From Bufo bufo (lineage: Eukaryota; Chordata; Amphibia; Anura; Bufonidae): 64,000 nucleotides of DNA. Position numbers and translations under genes: made by a program. How positions within the stretch are numbered: the stretch's first letter is position 1; the number at the start of each line of letters is the position of its first letter. This document shows positions 1-11,852 of the stretch, piece after piece. The notes below the pieces were generated by a model, which ran no database searches, was not told the DNA's origin, and saw only the letters and a program-made list of their open reading frames with translations. The stretch spans positions 373,587,963 through 373,651,962 of the forward strand of contig NC_053392.1 in NCBI RefSeq assembly GCF_905171765.1. The letters run 5' to 3'.

Positions 1-3000
1 GGTCAGCTCATCTGCAGGCCCTCGCATATAATTTTTTAGAGGGTCAACTCACCAGCAGGCCCTCACGTACAATGTATTACAGGGTTAGCTCACCTGCAGG
101 CCCTTGCATCTAATTTTTTACAGGGTCAGCGCACCTGCAGGCCCTCGCATATAATTTTTTAGAGGTCAACTCACCAGCAGGCCCTCGCCTACATTCTTTT
201 ACAGTGTTAGCTCACCTGCAGGCCATTGCAAATAAATCTTTAGAGGGTCAGCTCACCTGCAGGCCTAGCATATAATGTTTTACAGGATCAGCTCACCTGC
301 AGGCCCTTGCATATAATTTTTTACAGGGTCAGCTCACCTACAGGCCCTCGTATATAATGTTTTACATTGTCAGCTCACCTACAGGCCCTCGCATATAATT
401 TTTTAGAGGGTTTAGCTCACCAGCAGGCCCTCACCTACAATCTTTTACAGGGTTAGCTCACCTACAGGCCCTCGTATATAATTTTTTAGAGAGTCAGCTC
501 ACCTGCAGGCCTTTGCATATAATTTTTTAGAGGGTCAGCTCACCAGCAGGCCCTCACCTACAATCTTTTACAGGGTCAGCTCACCTGCAGGCCCTTGCAT
601 ATAATCTTTTACAGGGTCAGCTCACCTGCAGGCCTTCGCATATAATTTTTTAGAGGGTCAGCTCACCTGCAATCCCTCGCATATAATGTTTTACAGGGTC
701 AGCTCACCAACAAGCCTTCACCTATAATCTTTTACAGGGTCAGCTCACCTGTAGGCCCTCGCATATAATTTTTTAGAGGGCCAGCTCACCAGCAGGCCCT
801 CACCTACAATCTTTTACAGGGTCAGCTCACCTACAGGCCCTCGTATATAATGTTTTACATTGTCAGCTCACCTACAGGCCCTCGCATATAATTTTTTAGA
901 GGGTTTAGCTCACCAGTAGGCCCTCACCTACAATCTTATACAGAGTCAGCTCACCTGCAGGCCCTCGCATATAATTTTTTAGAGGGTCAGCTCACCTGCA
1001 GGCCCTCGCATATAATGTTTTACAGGGTCAGCTCACCTGTAGGCTCTCGCATATAATTTTTTAGAGGATCAGCTCACCACCAGGCCCTCACCTACAATCT
1101 TTTACAGGGTCAGCTCACCTGCAGGCCCTTGCATATAATTTTTTAGAGGGTCAGCTCACCTGCAGGCCCTTGCATATAATTTTTTAGAGGGTCAGCTCAC
1201 CATCAGGCTCTCACCTACAATCTTTTACAGAGTCAGCTCACCTGCAGGCCTACGCATATAATTTTTTAGAGGGTCAGCTCACCTGTAAGCCCTCGCATAT
1301 AATGTTTTACAGGATCAGCTCACCTACAGGCCCTCACATACAATCTTTTACAGGGTCAGCCCACCTACAGGCCCTCACATATAATTTATTAGAGGGTCAG
1401 CTCATTAGCAGGCCCTCAACTACAATCTTTAACAGGGTCAGCTCACATGCAGGCCCTCACATATAATGTTTTACAGGGTCAGCTCACCTATAGGCCCTTG
1501 CATATAATTTTTTAGAGGGTTTATCTCACCAGCAGGCCCTCACCTACAATCTTTTACAGGGCCAGCTCACCTGCAGGCCTTTGCATATATTTTTTTAGAG
1601 GGTCAGCTCACCTGCAGGCGCTCGCATATAATTTTTTAGAGGGTCAGCTCGCCAGCAGGCCCTCACCTACAATCTTTTACAGTTTTATCTCACTTGCAGG
1701 CCTTCGCATATAATTTTTTAGAGGGTCAGCTCACCTGCAAGCCCTCGCATATAATGTTTTACAGGGTCAGCTCACCTGCAGGCCCTCGCATATAATTTTT
1801 TAAAGGGTCAGCTCACCATCAGGCCCTCACCTACAATCTTTTACAGGGTCAGTTCACCTGTAGGCCCTTGCATATAATCTTTTACAGGGTCAGTTCACCA
1901 GCAGGCCCTCACATACAATCTTTTACAGGGTCAGCTCACCTGTAGGCCTTTGCATATAATGTTTTACAGGGTCAGCTCACCAACAGGCCCTTGCATATAA
2001 TTTTTTTGAGGGTCAGCTCACCTGTAGGCTCTAGCATATAATGTTTTACAGGGTCAGCTCACCTGCAGGCCCTTGCATATATTTTTTAGAGGGTCATCTC
2101 ACCAGCAGGCCCTCACCTACAATCTTTTACAGGGTCAGCTCACCTACAGGCCCTCGTATATAATGTTTTACATTGTCAGCTCACCTACAGGCCCTCGCAT
2201 ATAATTTTTTAGAGGGATTAGCTCTCCAGCAGGCCCTCACCTACAATCTTTTACAGGGTCATCTTACCTGCAGGCCCTCGCATATAATGTTTTACATTGT
2301 CAGCTCACCTATAGGCCCTCGCATATAATTTTTTAGAGGGTTTAGCTCTCCAGCAGGCCCTTACCTACAATATTTTACAGGGTCAGCTCACCTGCCGGCC
2401 CTCGCATACAATTTTTTAGAGGGTCAGCTGACCTGTAGGCCCTCACATATAATTTTTTAGAGGGTCAGCAAACCACCAGCAGGCCCTCACATACAATCTT
2501 TTACAGGGTCAGCTCACCTGTAGTCCTTCGCATATAATGTTTTACAGGGTCAGCTCACCAACAGGCCCTTGCATATAATTTTTTAGAGGGTCAGCTCACC
2601 TGCAGGCCTTTGCATATTATTCTTTAGAGGATCAGCTCACCTGCAGGCCCTAGCATATAATGTTTTACAGAGTCAGCTCACCTGCAGGCCCTTGCATATA
2701 TTTTTTAGAGGGTCATCTCACCAGCAGGCCTTTACCTATAATGTTTTACATTGTTAGCTCACCTACAGGCCCTCGCATATCATTTTTAGAGGGTTTAGCT
2801 CTCCAGCAGGCCCTCACCTACAATCTTTTACAGGATCAGCTCACCTGCAGGCCCTCGCATATAATTTTGTAGAGGGTCAGCTCACCAGCAGGCCCTCACC
2901 TACAATCTTTTACAGGGTCAGCTCACCTACAGGCCTTCGCATATAATTTTTTAGAGGGTCAGCTCACCTGCAGGCCCTCGCATACAATTTTTTAGAGGGT

Positions 3001-4430
3001 CAGCTCACCTGTAGGCCCTCGCATATAATTTTTTAGAGGGTCAGCTAACCACCAGTAGGCCCTCACATACAATCTTTTACAGGGTCAGCTCACCTACAGG
3101 CCTTCGCATATAATGTTTTACAGGGTCAGCTCACCTGTAGGCCCTTGCATATAATTTTTTAGAGGGTCATCTCACCTGCAGACCCTTGCATATTATTCTT
3201 TAGAGGGTCAGCTCACCTGCAGGCCCTAGTTATAATGTTTTACAGGGTCAGCTCACCTGCAGGCCCTTGCATATATTTTTTAGAGGGTCATCTCACCAGC
3301 AGGCCCTCACCTACAATCTTTTACAGGGTCAGCTCACCTACAGGCCCTCTTTTGTAATGTTTTACATTGTCAGCTCACCTACAGGCCATCGCATATAATT
3401 TTATAGAGGCTTTAGCTCTCCAGCAGGCCCTCACCTACAATCTTTTACAGGGTCAGCTCACCTGTAGGCCCTCGCATATAATTTTTTAGAGGGTCAGCTC
3501 ACCAGCAGGCCCTCACATACAATCTTTTACAGGGTCAGCTCACCTACAGGCCCTCGCATATAATTTATTAGAGGGTCAGCCCACCAGCAGGCCCTCACCT
3601 ACAATCTTTTAAAGGGTCAGTTCACCTGCAGGCCCTCACATATAATGTTTTACAGGGTCAGCTCACCTACAGGCCCTCGCATATAATTTTTTTTAGGGTT
3701 TAGCTCACCAGCAGGCCCTCACCTACAATCTTTTACAGGGTCAGCTCACCTGTAGGCCCTTGCATATAATTTTTTAGAGGGTCAGCTCCCCTGCAGGCCC
3801 TCGCATATCATTTTTTAGAGGGTCAGCTCGCCAGCAGGCCCTCATCTACAATCTTTTCACAGGGTCAGCTCACCTGCAGGCCTTCGCATCTAATTTTTTA
3901 CAGGGTCAGCTCACCTTCAAGCCCTCGCATATAATGTTTTACAGGGTCAGCTCACCTGCAGACCCTTGCATATAATTTTTTAGAGGGTCAGCTCACCATC
4001 AGGCCCTCACCTACAATCTTTTACAGGGTCAGTTCACCTACAGGCCCTTGTATATAATTTTTTTTGAGGGTCAGCTCACCTGCAGGCCATCGCATACAAT
4101 TGTTTAGAGGGTCAGCTGACCTGTAGGCCCTTGCATATAATTTTTTAGAGGGTCAACTTACCAGCAGGCCCTCACATACAATCTTATACAGGGTCAGCTC
4201 ACCTGTAGGCCCTCGCATATAATGTTTTACAGGGTCAGCTCACCAACAGGCCTTCACCTATAATCTTTTACAGGGTCAGCTCACCTGTAGGCCCTTGCAT
4301 ATAATGTTTTAGAGGGTCAGCTCACCAGCAGGCCCTCACCTACAATCTTTTACAGAGTCAGATCACCTGCAGGCCCTCGCATATAATTTTTTACAGGGTC
4401 AGCTCACCAGCAGGCCATCAATCATAATTT
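1..4430. repeat. 41-bp tandem satellite array (about 108 copies), 3' part of a hAT element
   Basis: Head-to-tail monomers of about 41 bp begin GGTCAGCTCACC, followed by a CTGCAGGCCCT or CAGCAGGCCCT core and a T-rich end. Two main variants alternate: one with GCATATAATTTTTTAGAG and one with CACCTACAATCTTTTACAG. Monomers differ by point changes and 1-2 base indels. The array runs off the left edge of the window, so its full length is unknown. It ends at the sequence that in hAT1 (from about 49130) joins a short array of the same monomer to the element's right end, so I read it as an expanded internal array of a hAT copy rather than a free satellite. Short reading frames inside it are periodic artefacts. 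Confidence 0.95.
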
Positions 4431-5043
4431 TTCAAGGGTGTATGATGTCCTCCTTTATGTGTAATAAAGGGTGTATTGGAGTGCCAGTTCCTTGGAATTT
4501 TTGGCAGCCCTTTTAACTTAGTGCATAGGCTTTATGAGTGTAGGAGTCCCACTACCTGAACAATTGTACCACAATGTGAATGAGGCCCTCCTTTATGTGA
4601 TATGCAGGTTGTATCGCCGTGCCTCTTGCTTGTAATTTTTGGCAGCACTTGGACTTTATATACAAGTAAATATACAGAAAAGAATGTTTCCTAACAATTT
4701 TTTCTCTAAAATCGATTTTATCTTTGGTTTTGTGTTTATTATTGTCAGTCTGTAAAAGTGGCGTACTCCTCGGACAACATCATTCCCAGCAGCGACCTGG
4801 GAGTCCAGTATGCAACCAGACATCCTCCCCATGCTGTTCCCAAACCAGTTCAGTGGTGTTTCCTTCAATTTATGACCTTTTCATGTGAACCAGACACCCT
4901 CCCCTCTTTAGAGCAGGGGTGCCTGGTTTAATGCTCGGGTTCTCCCATTTACTTCCATTGTGCTCGGGTGCTCGGCAGAGCACCCGAGCATCCCGAGATG
5001 TTTAGCTCGAGCCCCCGAGCACTTTGGTGCTTGATCAAAACTA
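4431..5043 (+). mobile_element. Right terminal region of a hAT element (same family as hAT1)
   Basis: This stretch is collinear with the last 600 bp of hAT1 (49130-49743). Both contain the run GTAATAAAGGGTGTATTGGAG, the TTTATATACAAGTAAATATACAG block and a GC-rich end with CACCCGAGCA repeats. The end CTTGATCAAAACTA at 5043 matches the hAT1 end CTTGACCAACTCTA. The left part of this element is the 41-bp array, and its coding part lies outside the window. No target duplication can be tested because the left end is not visible. Confidence 0.85.
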
Positions 5044-5222
5044 GTTGGGACTTCAAAACTCAGCAGAAACTTTTCAGAAATAGATGCTAAATTACATTTA
5101 AATACAGTGACTTGAGCATCGCCCTCGAGCACACGCAGTGTTCGGCTGAACTCCGCGATGTGCCGAGCATAGCAATGCTCGAGGCGAACTGGCGTTTGGC
5201 CGACCATGCTCAATCAACACTA
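5044..5222 (-). mobile_element. Inverted hAT left-end fragment
   Basis: Read on the minus strand from 5222, the sequence starts TAGTGTTGATTGAGC and continues with the GCTCGGCACATCGCGG and GTGCTCGAG blocks seen at the left end of hAT1 (40930-41040). It therefore is a left end of the same family in opposite orientation, directly beside the right end at 5043. The inner 60 bases (5044-5104) do not match hAT1. It may be a short deletion derivative or the product of an inversion. No convincing 8-bp duplication was found. Confidence 0.65.
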
Positions 5223-5239
5223 CTTTGGAGTCCAACACC

Positions 5240-6960
5240 ATTCTGTTGAGCTAGGGGTCACAGAGTTTCTCCTGCTCCTCCTCATTGTAGCCCCACAGAA
5301 GACTTTCAGGGGAGCCCCCTCAGTCTTCGCTGCCCCTTCCTACGGCAGATAGTCAAGAGAGTCTCCCTGTTGATGACTTGTGTGAGAGCCCTCACCATTT
5401 GGGCTGCCCTAAGGAGGAGGTTGAGGAGGAGACTGGTAACCTCATGCATAGCTATGTTGATGGTGGTGGTAAAAGTGGCACCTGTATCCACGGCATTGCT
5501 GGGGGCAGCAACATTGGCAATCAGCGAAAATGCAGACCAGAGGAGTGGGGCCCAGGAGCCCACTATGATATCTCACAGACTGATAAAAGTGGCAGGGAGG
5601 ATGAGGACTCTGATGACGATTGTGTGCTGGACAGGACCTGGGAGCCGAATCGGGGTGCTGAGGAGTATGCAACTTCAGTGGAGGGCGGTGGCAGTAATAA
5701 ATAGCAAAGGCAATGTACTTCCCAAAGAGCAGCCAGGGTCACGTCTGCTTCGGGATCTGGTGATGTCGCTGATACTGTGGGTGGGTTAGGCCCACAACAT
5801 GCCAGAGCTAAGCCCAACTTGGCTGCCTGTAGCTCTGTGCGCGCAACTCCCTATGGTCCTTTTTCACCACAAGGCGAGTATAGAAAACCACAGTGGTGTG
5901 CAAGATTTGACAGATTAAAATAAGCCGTAGCCATACAGACACAATTCTAGGTACCAGAGGTCTGTTGCAGCATATGAGGTGGCATCACCGGATCCTTTGG
6001 GAAAATACAACTGGCCATCATTCCCAATCAGAACAAGTCTGAACTACCTCTCCTGGTCCTCTTTGTGGCAGTCAACCCGCATCCCCAAGCAATATGGAAT
6101 TTTTTCATCATCTTTACCTTCTCTTTCTCTTGCCAAGACTCCTCCTTTTCCTCAGCTCCATTATGAGATATCTATTACAAAATGTTTGCCATGAAAACAC
6201 TTTCCTCCACCAGCAATCAGCATGTCTACAAGCGTAATCCCCACCTGCCCATGTTGCCTGTGGTGCAGCCATGTATTGTAAAAGTGCCTTGTACTCTCAC
6301 TTGGAAGAGGACTCGGCCACACCTTGCGATTCTTGCTGTGTGGCAAACTGCACTCCATGGTGGAGACCTGGTGTAGTGGTTACAGGCAGGGACAATACAT
6401 GTCTTTAAAGGCCCGTTGGGTCAATGTTTGTTCTGGCAGTGGAGAGGCAGCACCCCAACAACATGGCCAGGTCCCTTTGATCCCCCCCCCCCCAAGATTG
6501 TATTGGTCTGGCTCCCACAGCAAGCACCTATCCACCTCCACCTCCATGGACACAGTCCCGTCTCCAACTGCAGCAGGGCACAGCTAACGGTACCTCTCCT
6601 TCCATTACATGTATCAAGTCAAGCACTGCCATGACATGTTGAAGCTGATCGGCCTGGGAAACAGTAGCCACACTAGTAAGCAGTTGCTAAAGTACATCAA
6701 GCAGAAAACATTCCGCTGGCTGTCACCCCGCTGACTTTAACTGGGCAAGGTGGTGAGCGACAATTGGCGAAACATCCTGGCCACCCAGAACTTTGAGGCA
6801 ATAAAACATGCTCCCTGCATGGCCTTTTTAAAAATCACACTGGCTTGCGCAAGGTGCTGCCTGCCAACATGTACCATATGGCTGCTAGCTGCTAATCCCC
6901 TACTGCCACCACTGTTAACACAAAGCATCTGCCACTACTACCACTACTGCTATTGTGAGA
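5240..6960 (+). pseudogene. Old hAT transposase relic
   Basis: Several frames carry pieces of a hAT transposase in the right order. An acidic N-terminal segment ends with CVLDRTWEP (about 5378-5704), matching VLDPTWNE in hAT4. A piece near 6360-6470 aligns with the first catalytic block (TW...GQG.Y.SL.A.WVNV), and about 6750-6850 aligns with the second block (VSDNWRNILATQNFEAIKHAPCMA). Many stops and frame changes separate them, and the C-terminal dimerisation block was not found. It is more decayed than the other hAT copies here and belongs to a different family, since its tandem arrays and ends were not recognised. Confidence 0.7.
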
Positions 6961-7173
6961 TGGGGAAACAGCTCTCATTGTGTGAACACTGTTTTTGTGT
7001 AAATGAAGTTAAATGATCTAGACTGACATGCTGCTGTTTGGACACAAGATGCCGCTGTTTTCAAAGCATAGCTACAAAGGGCTGCATTCCTAAATTCATC
7101 TGATGTTAAAAAAAAAAAATAACTCTCGCAGGTGGAGTTACAAGCCTGGAAAGGAAGTGAAGGATCCTCTCTC
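6961..7173. other. Short AT-rich spacer, nothing recognised
   Basis: The spacer lies between the hAT relic and the next MITE. It contains an A11 run and no gene or repeat that I can name. Confidence 0.4.
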
Positions 7174-7176
7174 TTA

Positions 7177-8632
7177 GGCCTCATGCACACAACCGTTTTT
7201 TTTTAAGGTCCGCAAAAACGGGGTCCGTAGGTTTGGTGTCCGCCTGGCCGTGCGGAGCCAAACGAATCCGTCTTGAATTACAATGCAAGTCAATGGGGAC
7301 GGATCCGTTTGACGTTGACACAATATGGTGTAATTGCAAACGGATCCGTCCCCCATTGACTTTCAATGTAAAGTCAGGAGTCTCTTTTATACCATCGGAT
7401 CTGAGTTTTCTCCAATCCGATGGTATATTTTAACTTGAAGCGTCCCCATCACCATGGGAACGCCTCTATGTTAGAATATACCATCGGATTTGAGTTAGAT
7501 CGTGAAACTCAGATCCGACAGTATATTCTAACACAGAGGCGTTCCCATGGTGATGGGGATGCTTCAGGTTGGAATATACTAAAAGAACTGTGTACATGAC
7601 TGCCCCCTGCTGCCTGGCAGGTGGGGGCAGACCCCCCCCCATATTTAATTCATTGGTGGCCAGTGCGGCCGGCCCCCCCTCCCTCCCCTGTAGTTAACAC
7701 ATTGGTGGCCATTGCTTATAGCACAGGCCTGTCACTTACCAGTAGGAGGAGCGCCCGGCCGGTCACAGACATCGCAGCTCGCAGGTAAGTATAATGCTTC
7801 TAAAAATTTCTAAGTAACCATGGCAACCAGGACTGCAGTAGCGTCCTGGTTGCCATGGTTACCGATCGGAGCCCCAGCGATTAAACTGGGACTCCGATCG
7901 GTACTCTCCGCTGCCTCCAATGATAGGGGGGGAGATTTTAATTAGGAGGGGGAGGGAGGGGGGCCCACTGCTCACCAATGAATCTACAGTACTACAGGGG
8001 AGGGGGGGCCGGCCGCACTGGCCACCAATGTGTTAAATACAAGGGAGGGAGGGGGGCCCACTTGCCACCAATGAATTTAAAACTGGGGAGGGAGGGGGGT
8101 GTGCCCCCTCCTGCCTGGCAGCACATGATCTCTTACAGGGGGCTATGATAACAATTAACCTCTCAGGTGCAGCACCTGAGGGGTTAATTGTGCGGATCAC
8201 AGCCCCCTGTAAGAGATCGGGTGCTGCCAGGCAGCAGGGGGCAGTCATGTACACAGTTCAAAGTATATTCTAACTAGAAGCGTCCCCATCACTATGGGAA
8301 CGCCTCTGTGTTAGAATATACTGTCGAATCTGAGTTTTCACGAAGTGAAAACTCAGCTCTGAAAAAGCTTTTATGCAGACGGATCTGCGGATCCGTCTGT
8401 GTGAAAGTAGCCTACGGCCACGGACCACGGACGCGGATGCCAATCTTGTGTGCATCCGTGTTTTTTCACGGACCCATTGACTTGAATGGGTCCGTGAACC
8501 GTTGTCCGTCAAATAAATAGGACAGGTCCTATTTTTTGGACGGACAGGAAACACGGATCACGGATGCGGCTACAAAACGGAAAGTCAATGGGTCAGCGAA
8601 AAAAAACAGAAAACGGCCGTGTGCATGAGGCC
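7177..8632. mobile_element. Large palindromic MITE with TTA target site
   Basis: The ends are inverted: GGCCTCATGCACACAACCG at 7177 and CGGCCGTGTGCATGAGGCC ending at 8632. TTA flanks both sides (7174-7176 and 8633-8635), which fits the 3-bp TWA target of PIF/Harbinger-type elements; the match can be read as CTTAG, so the class is inferred. No transposase is encoded. The interior is built from smaller palindromes: a 60-bp block (GCGTCCCCATCACCATGGGAACGCCTCT core) occurs at 7436-7495, inverted at 7505-7580 and again at 8262-8330. Each end also has a CpG-containing segment related to ACGGATCCGT. Confidence 0.8.
7586..8259. repeat. Nested inverted repeat inside the MITE
   Basis: The arm GAACTGTGTACATGACTGCC at 7586 returns in reverse complement ending at 8259; about 35 bp of arm match. 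Inside are two further hairpins: the CCATGGCAACCAGGAC pair at about 7808-7862, and a stem at about 8127-8217 with TCTCTTACAGGGGGCT and its complement. G-rich runs (GGGGGGAGG) lie between them. The layout suggests stepwise insertion of foldback units. Confidence 0.75.
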
Positions 8633-8635
8633 TTA

Positions 8636-9560
8636 GAGTGAAGCTGAGAGAGACACTGAGGACCTGTGTGAGGAGAGAATCAATCGACATCCAGGTGTGG
8701 GAGCATCCTTCTGTGACCAGAGCTGCAGCCAAGTGCAGCTGATCGTGTCCAAGACCCTGATCCTGTCCAGAGGAACAAGGATTGCTGACAGGAACGCTGA
8801 TGAGAACTGAGGAGCAAAGCAACATACACTGTGGTACCGCACGCTTGTTGGAAAAGCTTTAGTTCGATTTATAGTCACCAGCTGATGCAGAGCAGACCTG
8901 GATCGGTAAGACTTATTATATGATTATGCACGCACCTCAGTACAGTGTTGACGCCTAGAATCCTAGAGACTGAGACCAGCCCTGTAGTCAGTCAGTTAGG
9001 GTTTCTGTTTTTGTCAGGCCACAAGGATTGTTAACTGTTCATTACAAGGACTTCACAGTTAAAGTTAGAGTTCAAACCAGAGAGCTGATAAGCTTCACCA
9101 TAATCTCAAGCCAGGCTGACGTTTACTCCAAAGAAACACTAAGGCACGTGCTATATGACCAGTTATTGGAGGGGGAATACTATAGATTATAATAAGATTG
9201 TAAGCCGTTGTGCTGTACCGCATACACCATGTGTGTAAGAGCAACTTCGGTCAGCCCAACAGAGTACCAGAATTATCTTATCTGGCATGGCTGCACACTG
9301 CTGGGGCTTGCAGAATCACAGTTCACTATAATAGGATCCCTTTGGTTTCCAACATGGGTGTCAGCTTTCTGTTCGAAAAAATACTGCTGTATGCGGAAAG
9401 CCGGAACTCATGCCATAAACCTGTCAGAAATCAGGCTGATCCCATTATAGTGAAAGGGGAACTAGATAGGGACAGAGCATGATATTGTTATTTTTCACAA
9501 TGGAGAGCCTTTAAAAAATATTAAAAAAACAATTATATGGTTGGACAACCCCTTTAATAC
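8636..9560. other. Unassigned stretch, no gene seen
   Basis: No open frame with protein-like features is present. A weak hairpin pairs CACTATAATAGGATC (about 9322) with GATCCCATTATAGTG (about 9437), suggesting one more degraded MITE. The segment near 9535-9556 (GGACAACCCCTTTAA) looks like a terminal motif common in frog dispersed repeats (from memory, not tested). Confidence 0.4.
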
Positions 9561-9720
9561 TGTACTTTTTTGACCTTAGGACCAAGCAGTTTTTCCATCA
9601 TTATTTCAAGGGACATAACTTTTTATTTTTCCATCAAAATAGCTGTATGGCATGTTTTTCTTGTGGGATGTTATGTTTTTCAATAGCACCATAGGTACCA
9701 TGTTAACTTTATTCTACAGG
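9561..9720. repeat. Dispersed repeat remnant (weak)
   Basis: The T-rich text with TTTTCCATCAAAATAGCTGTATG and TTTTCTTGTGGGATG resembles a dispersed repeat I remember from frog sequences. The family name is not known to me and the call needs a library search. Confidence 0.3.
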
Positions 9721-10272
9721 TTGGTACAAATACAAATAAGTTGTCACCGCCAGATCTCTGAGAAGTTCTGACAGACGTTCTTCAGTACCTCTTGCATGAT
9801 GTTCTTTTGTTTTGGTTTCGCTTTGGCATCTCTTCTCCTTCTCCCAGCTGTCATCTATTAGCAGTGATTGCCTCCCTTTATATCCCTTCCCATACTGCCT
9901 CACTTTGTGGTTTATACTACTTCCTGGATTGTGCTCACTGCTAGATGCTGCAACTGCTGGTTCCTCAGATAAGTCTATTCCTTTATTTGTGTTTTCCTGT
10001 TGGCTTGATTCTAGGTGACCCTGACTCCCTCTATATTGAGTGCAGGGAGCCGGTGGTCGTGTCCCCTCACTATTATAGGGTTTTCAGGTGTCACTCAGTC
10101 TAGGTACGGGGGCATGCAATTTTCTATCATAAAGATCTTTGCATGGGCTGAGCAGTCAGGGAGAGCTCTAGGGATTTTATAGGGCTCACCCATGTGTTCC
10201 TTAGTTTGGGATCAAGTCAGTTGGATCTTTATTTGTGACTTCTAGTTTTCTGCAACACCATCCGTGACATAA
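9720..10272 (+). mobile_element. Possible LTR fragment ending CCGTGACA
   Basis: Non-coding sequence with a TTTATATCCC TATA-like motif near 9876 ends in ACCATCCGTGACA at about 10272. The ending matches that of the better-defined LTR candidate at 13024-13881 (GGTCCGTGACA). No TG start, target duplication or partner LTR was found, so solo LTR is only the best guess. Confidence 0.35.
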
Positions 10273-10439
10273 GTATAGGAATCTTTTTTGTTTGTTTTAA
10301 TGTTTGAGGGCTTGTTTTTTGTTTCATTGTTTAATTGTTTTAATGTTTTTTTTTAATCATCAGGGCAATTTCAGACAAGCATGTCCAGTGCCGTGTAATC
10401 CCTTGTGGTAGCATGATTTCAAGATATGGACACTGCTCA

Positions 10440-10585
10440 TTTCATAGTACTGAGCGACATTATAATGATTTATAATGCTGTGTCTCTGCCTGACCTTGCA
10501 TTTACGGAGTTATACTGACAGCATTACGTCAGTACAATTCAGTAGATGCAAGGTCAGACAGAGATACACAGCATTATAAATAAAT
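10440..10585. repeat. Inverted repeat, target of a mariner MITE
   Basis: The arms CATTATAATGATTTATAATGC and GCTGTGTCTCTGCCTGACCT (10457-10498) return in reverse complement at 10548-10579. This is a foldback element interrupted on its right side by the MITE starting at 10587. Confidence 0.6.
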
Positions 10586-10586
10586 A

Positions 10587-10891
10587 CAGGTGAAACTAAT
10601 ATATGAGATAGACTCATTACATGCAAAGCAAGATATTTGAAGCCTTTATTTGTTATAATTTGGATGATTATGGCTTACAGCTTATGAAACCCCAAAGTCA
10701 CAATTTTGAGGTACCCTTTGCTCAGGGGGTAAGGATTAATTAGCTGACTACAGTGTGACACTTTGAGCCTAGAATATTAAACCTTTTCACAAAATTATGA
10801 ATTTAAGCTGCATTAATACAAATCTTTTTAATTTGCATTACTGAAATAAATTGACTTTTACATGATATTCAAATTTTTCGAGTTTCACCTG
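10587..10891. mobile_element. Tc1/mariner-type MITE with TA target site
   Basis: The terminal repeats CAGGTGAAACT (10587) and AGTTTCACCTG (ending 10891) are inverted, and TA flanks both sides (10585-10586 and 10892-10893). It is 305 bp with no coding capacity. Internal text (GATAGACTCATTACATGCAA) is typical of the long terminal repeats of a Tc1-like family known to me from other vertebrates, so this may be a fragment of an autonomous element. Confidence 0.8.
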
Positions 10892-10999
10892 TATAATGTC
10901 GTGCAGTGCTGTGAATGGAGCAGTGACCATAACCGGAAATTACGCTCCCACGCGAAGCGTGTTTTCCATACTGGGCATGCTCATATAAAATGATCCTTA

Positions 11000-11819
11000 G
11001 GCCTCTTTCACACGGGTGATGTACAACTCATCCTCTGTGAAAAACCGACATTTTCCCTGAGTTTTCAGTTTGCTTCAGTGTTTTCTACAAATCTGTTAAG
11101 TTCTTTACACTGGTATACAATAAGTGTTTTTGATGCATTTTTCATATGCACAAAGAAAGACTGGAGAATAAGGCCTCATCCACATGACTTACATGAATTA
11201 AAATGTTCTTATATAATCCAAATAGATGTCCGCGAAGGATCCATGGTTGGTCCATCTGTCAGGACGTTGCACAGATGAAAATGAATTTCATGAGCGTTTT
11301 CAATCTTGCTTCTGTAAAAAACAGATCCACCATGGATTTTCAGAGACCCGTAGACTTTAATGAACGTGTGCAGTCCGGGGCACGGAAGAAACTGGTGAAC
11401 ACCTCCATGGATTTTTCACGGACACACAGACCACAGAAAATCATGGAGATATTGACAAATATATTAAAATAAATGGAGCAGTATGCTGTCTGTAAAAAAA
11501 AAGTGGAGAGCATGCGTCCGTGAAGAACGGAAGTGTGGATGATGCCTAATACTTAACATCTCCTAGCAATCATCAGGGAAATAAGCATTGCATCCTGATG
11601 CCTTCCATTTTTCACACAACCCCATAAACTTCAATTGGGCAAGGGTTGCGTGAAAAACGGACACTATAGAACATGCTGCAATTTTTCCTGAATGCAAAGA
11701 TGGTCAGTGAAAGCAATGCTTGTGTACACATACCTATTGAATTGAATGGGTCAAGATTCAGTCTAGATGCCATTCGTTCATATTACGCATCACATCCAGA
11801 CAGAAAAAGAGAAAGAGGC
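11000..11819. mobile_element. MITE with TTA target site
   Basis: The left end GGCCTCTTTCACACG at 11000 and the right end AGAAAGAGGC at 11819 are inverted, with TTA at 10997-10999 and 11820-11822. The interior is CpG-poor and carries no gene. A second MITE (about 11170-11548) sits inside. Confidence 0.65.
11170..11548. mobile_element. Nested MITE
   Basis: The ends AAGGCCTCATCCACATGAC and GTGTGGATGATGCCTAAT are inverted and lie inside the element at 11000-11819. The 89-codon frame at 11203-11472 inside it has no features of a real protein. Confidence 0.6.
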
Positions 11820-11852
11820 TTAACTGGTCTCCAATCAGTGTTCTGGTAATTA

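Noticed and set aside
2660..2872. 70-codon frame in the 41-bp array
   Set aside because: The period-driven translation of satellite monomers, broken in neighbouring units.
1..4430. CRISPR-like regular array
   Set aside because: Units are contiguous tandem copies with graded differences and no unique spacers; the setting is eukaryotic.
5370..5789. 139-codon plus-strand frame as a separate gene
   Set aside because: It overlaps the better-supported hAT frame (5378-5704), which carries the acidic region and the WEP motif.
9208..9482. 80-90 codon frames on the plus strand
   Set aside because: No start context, domain or splice structure; they overlap a weak hairpin that looks like a degraded MITE.
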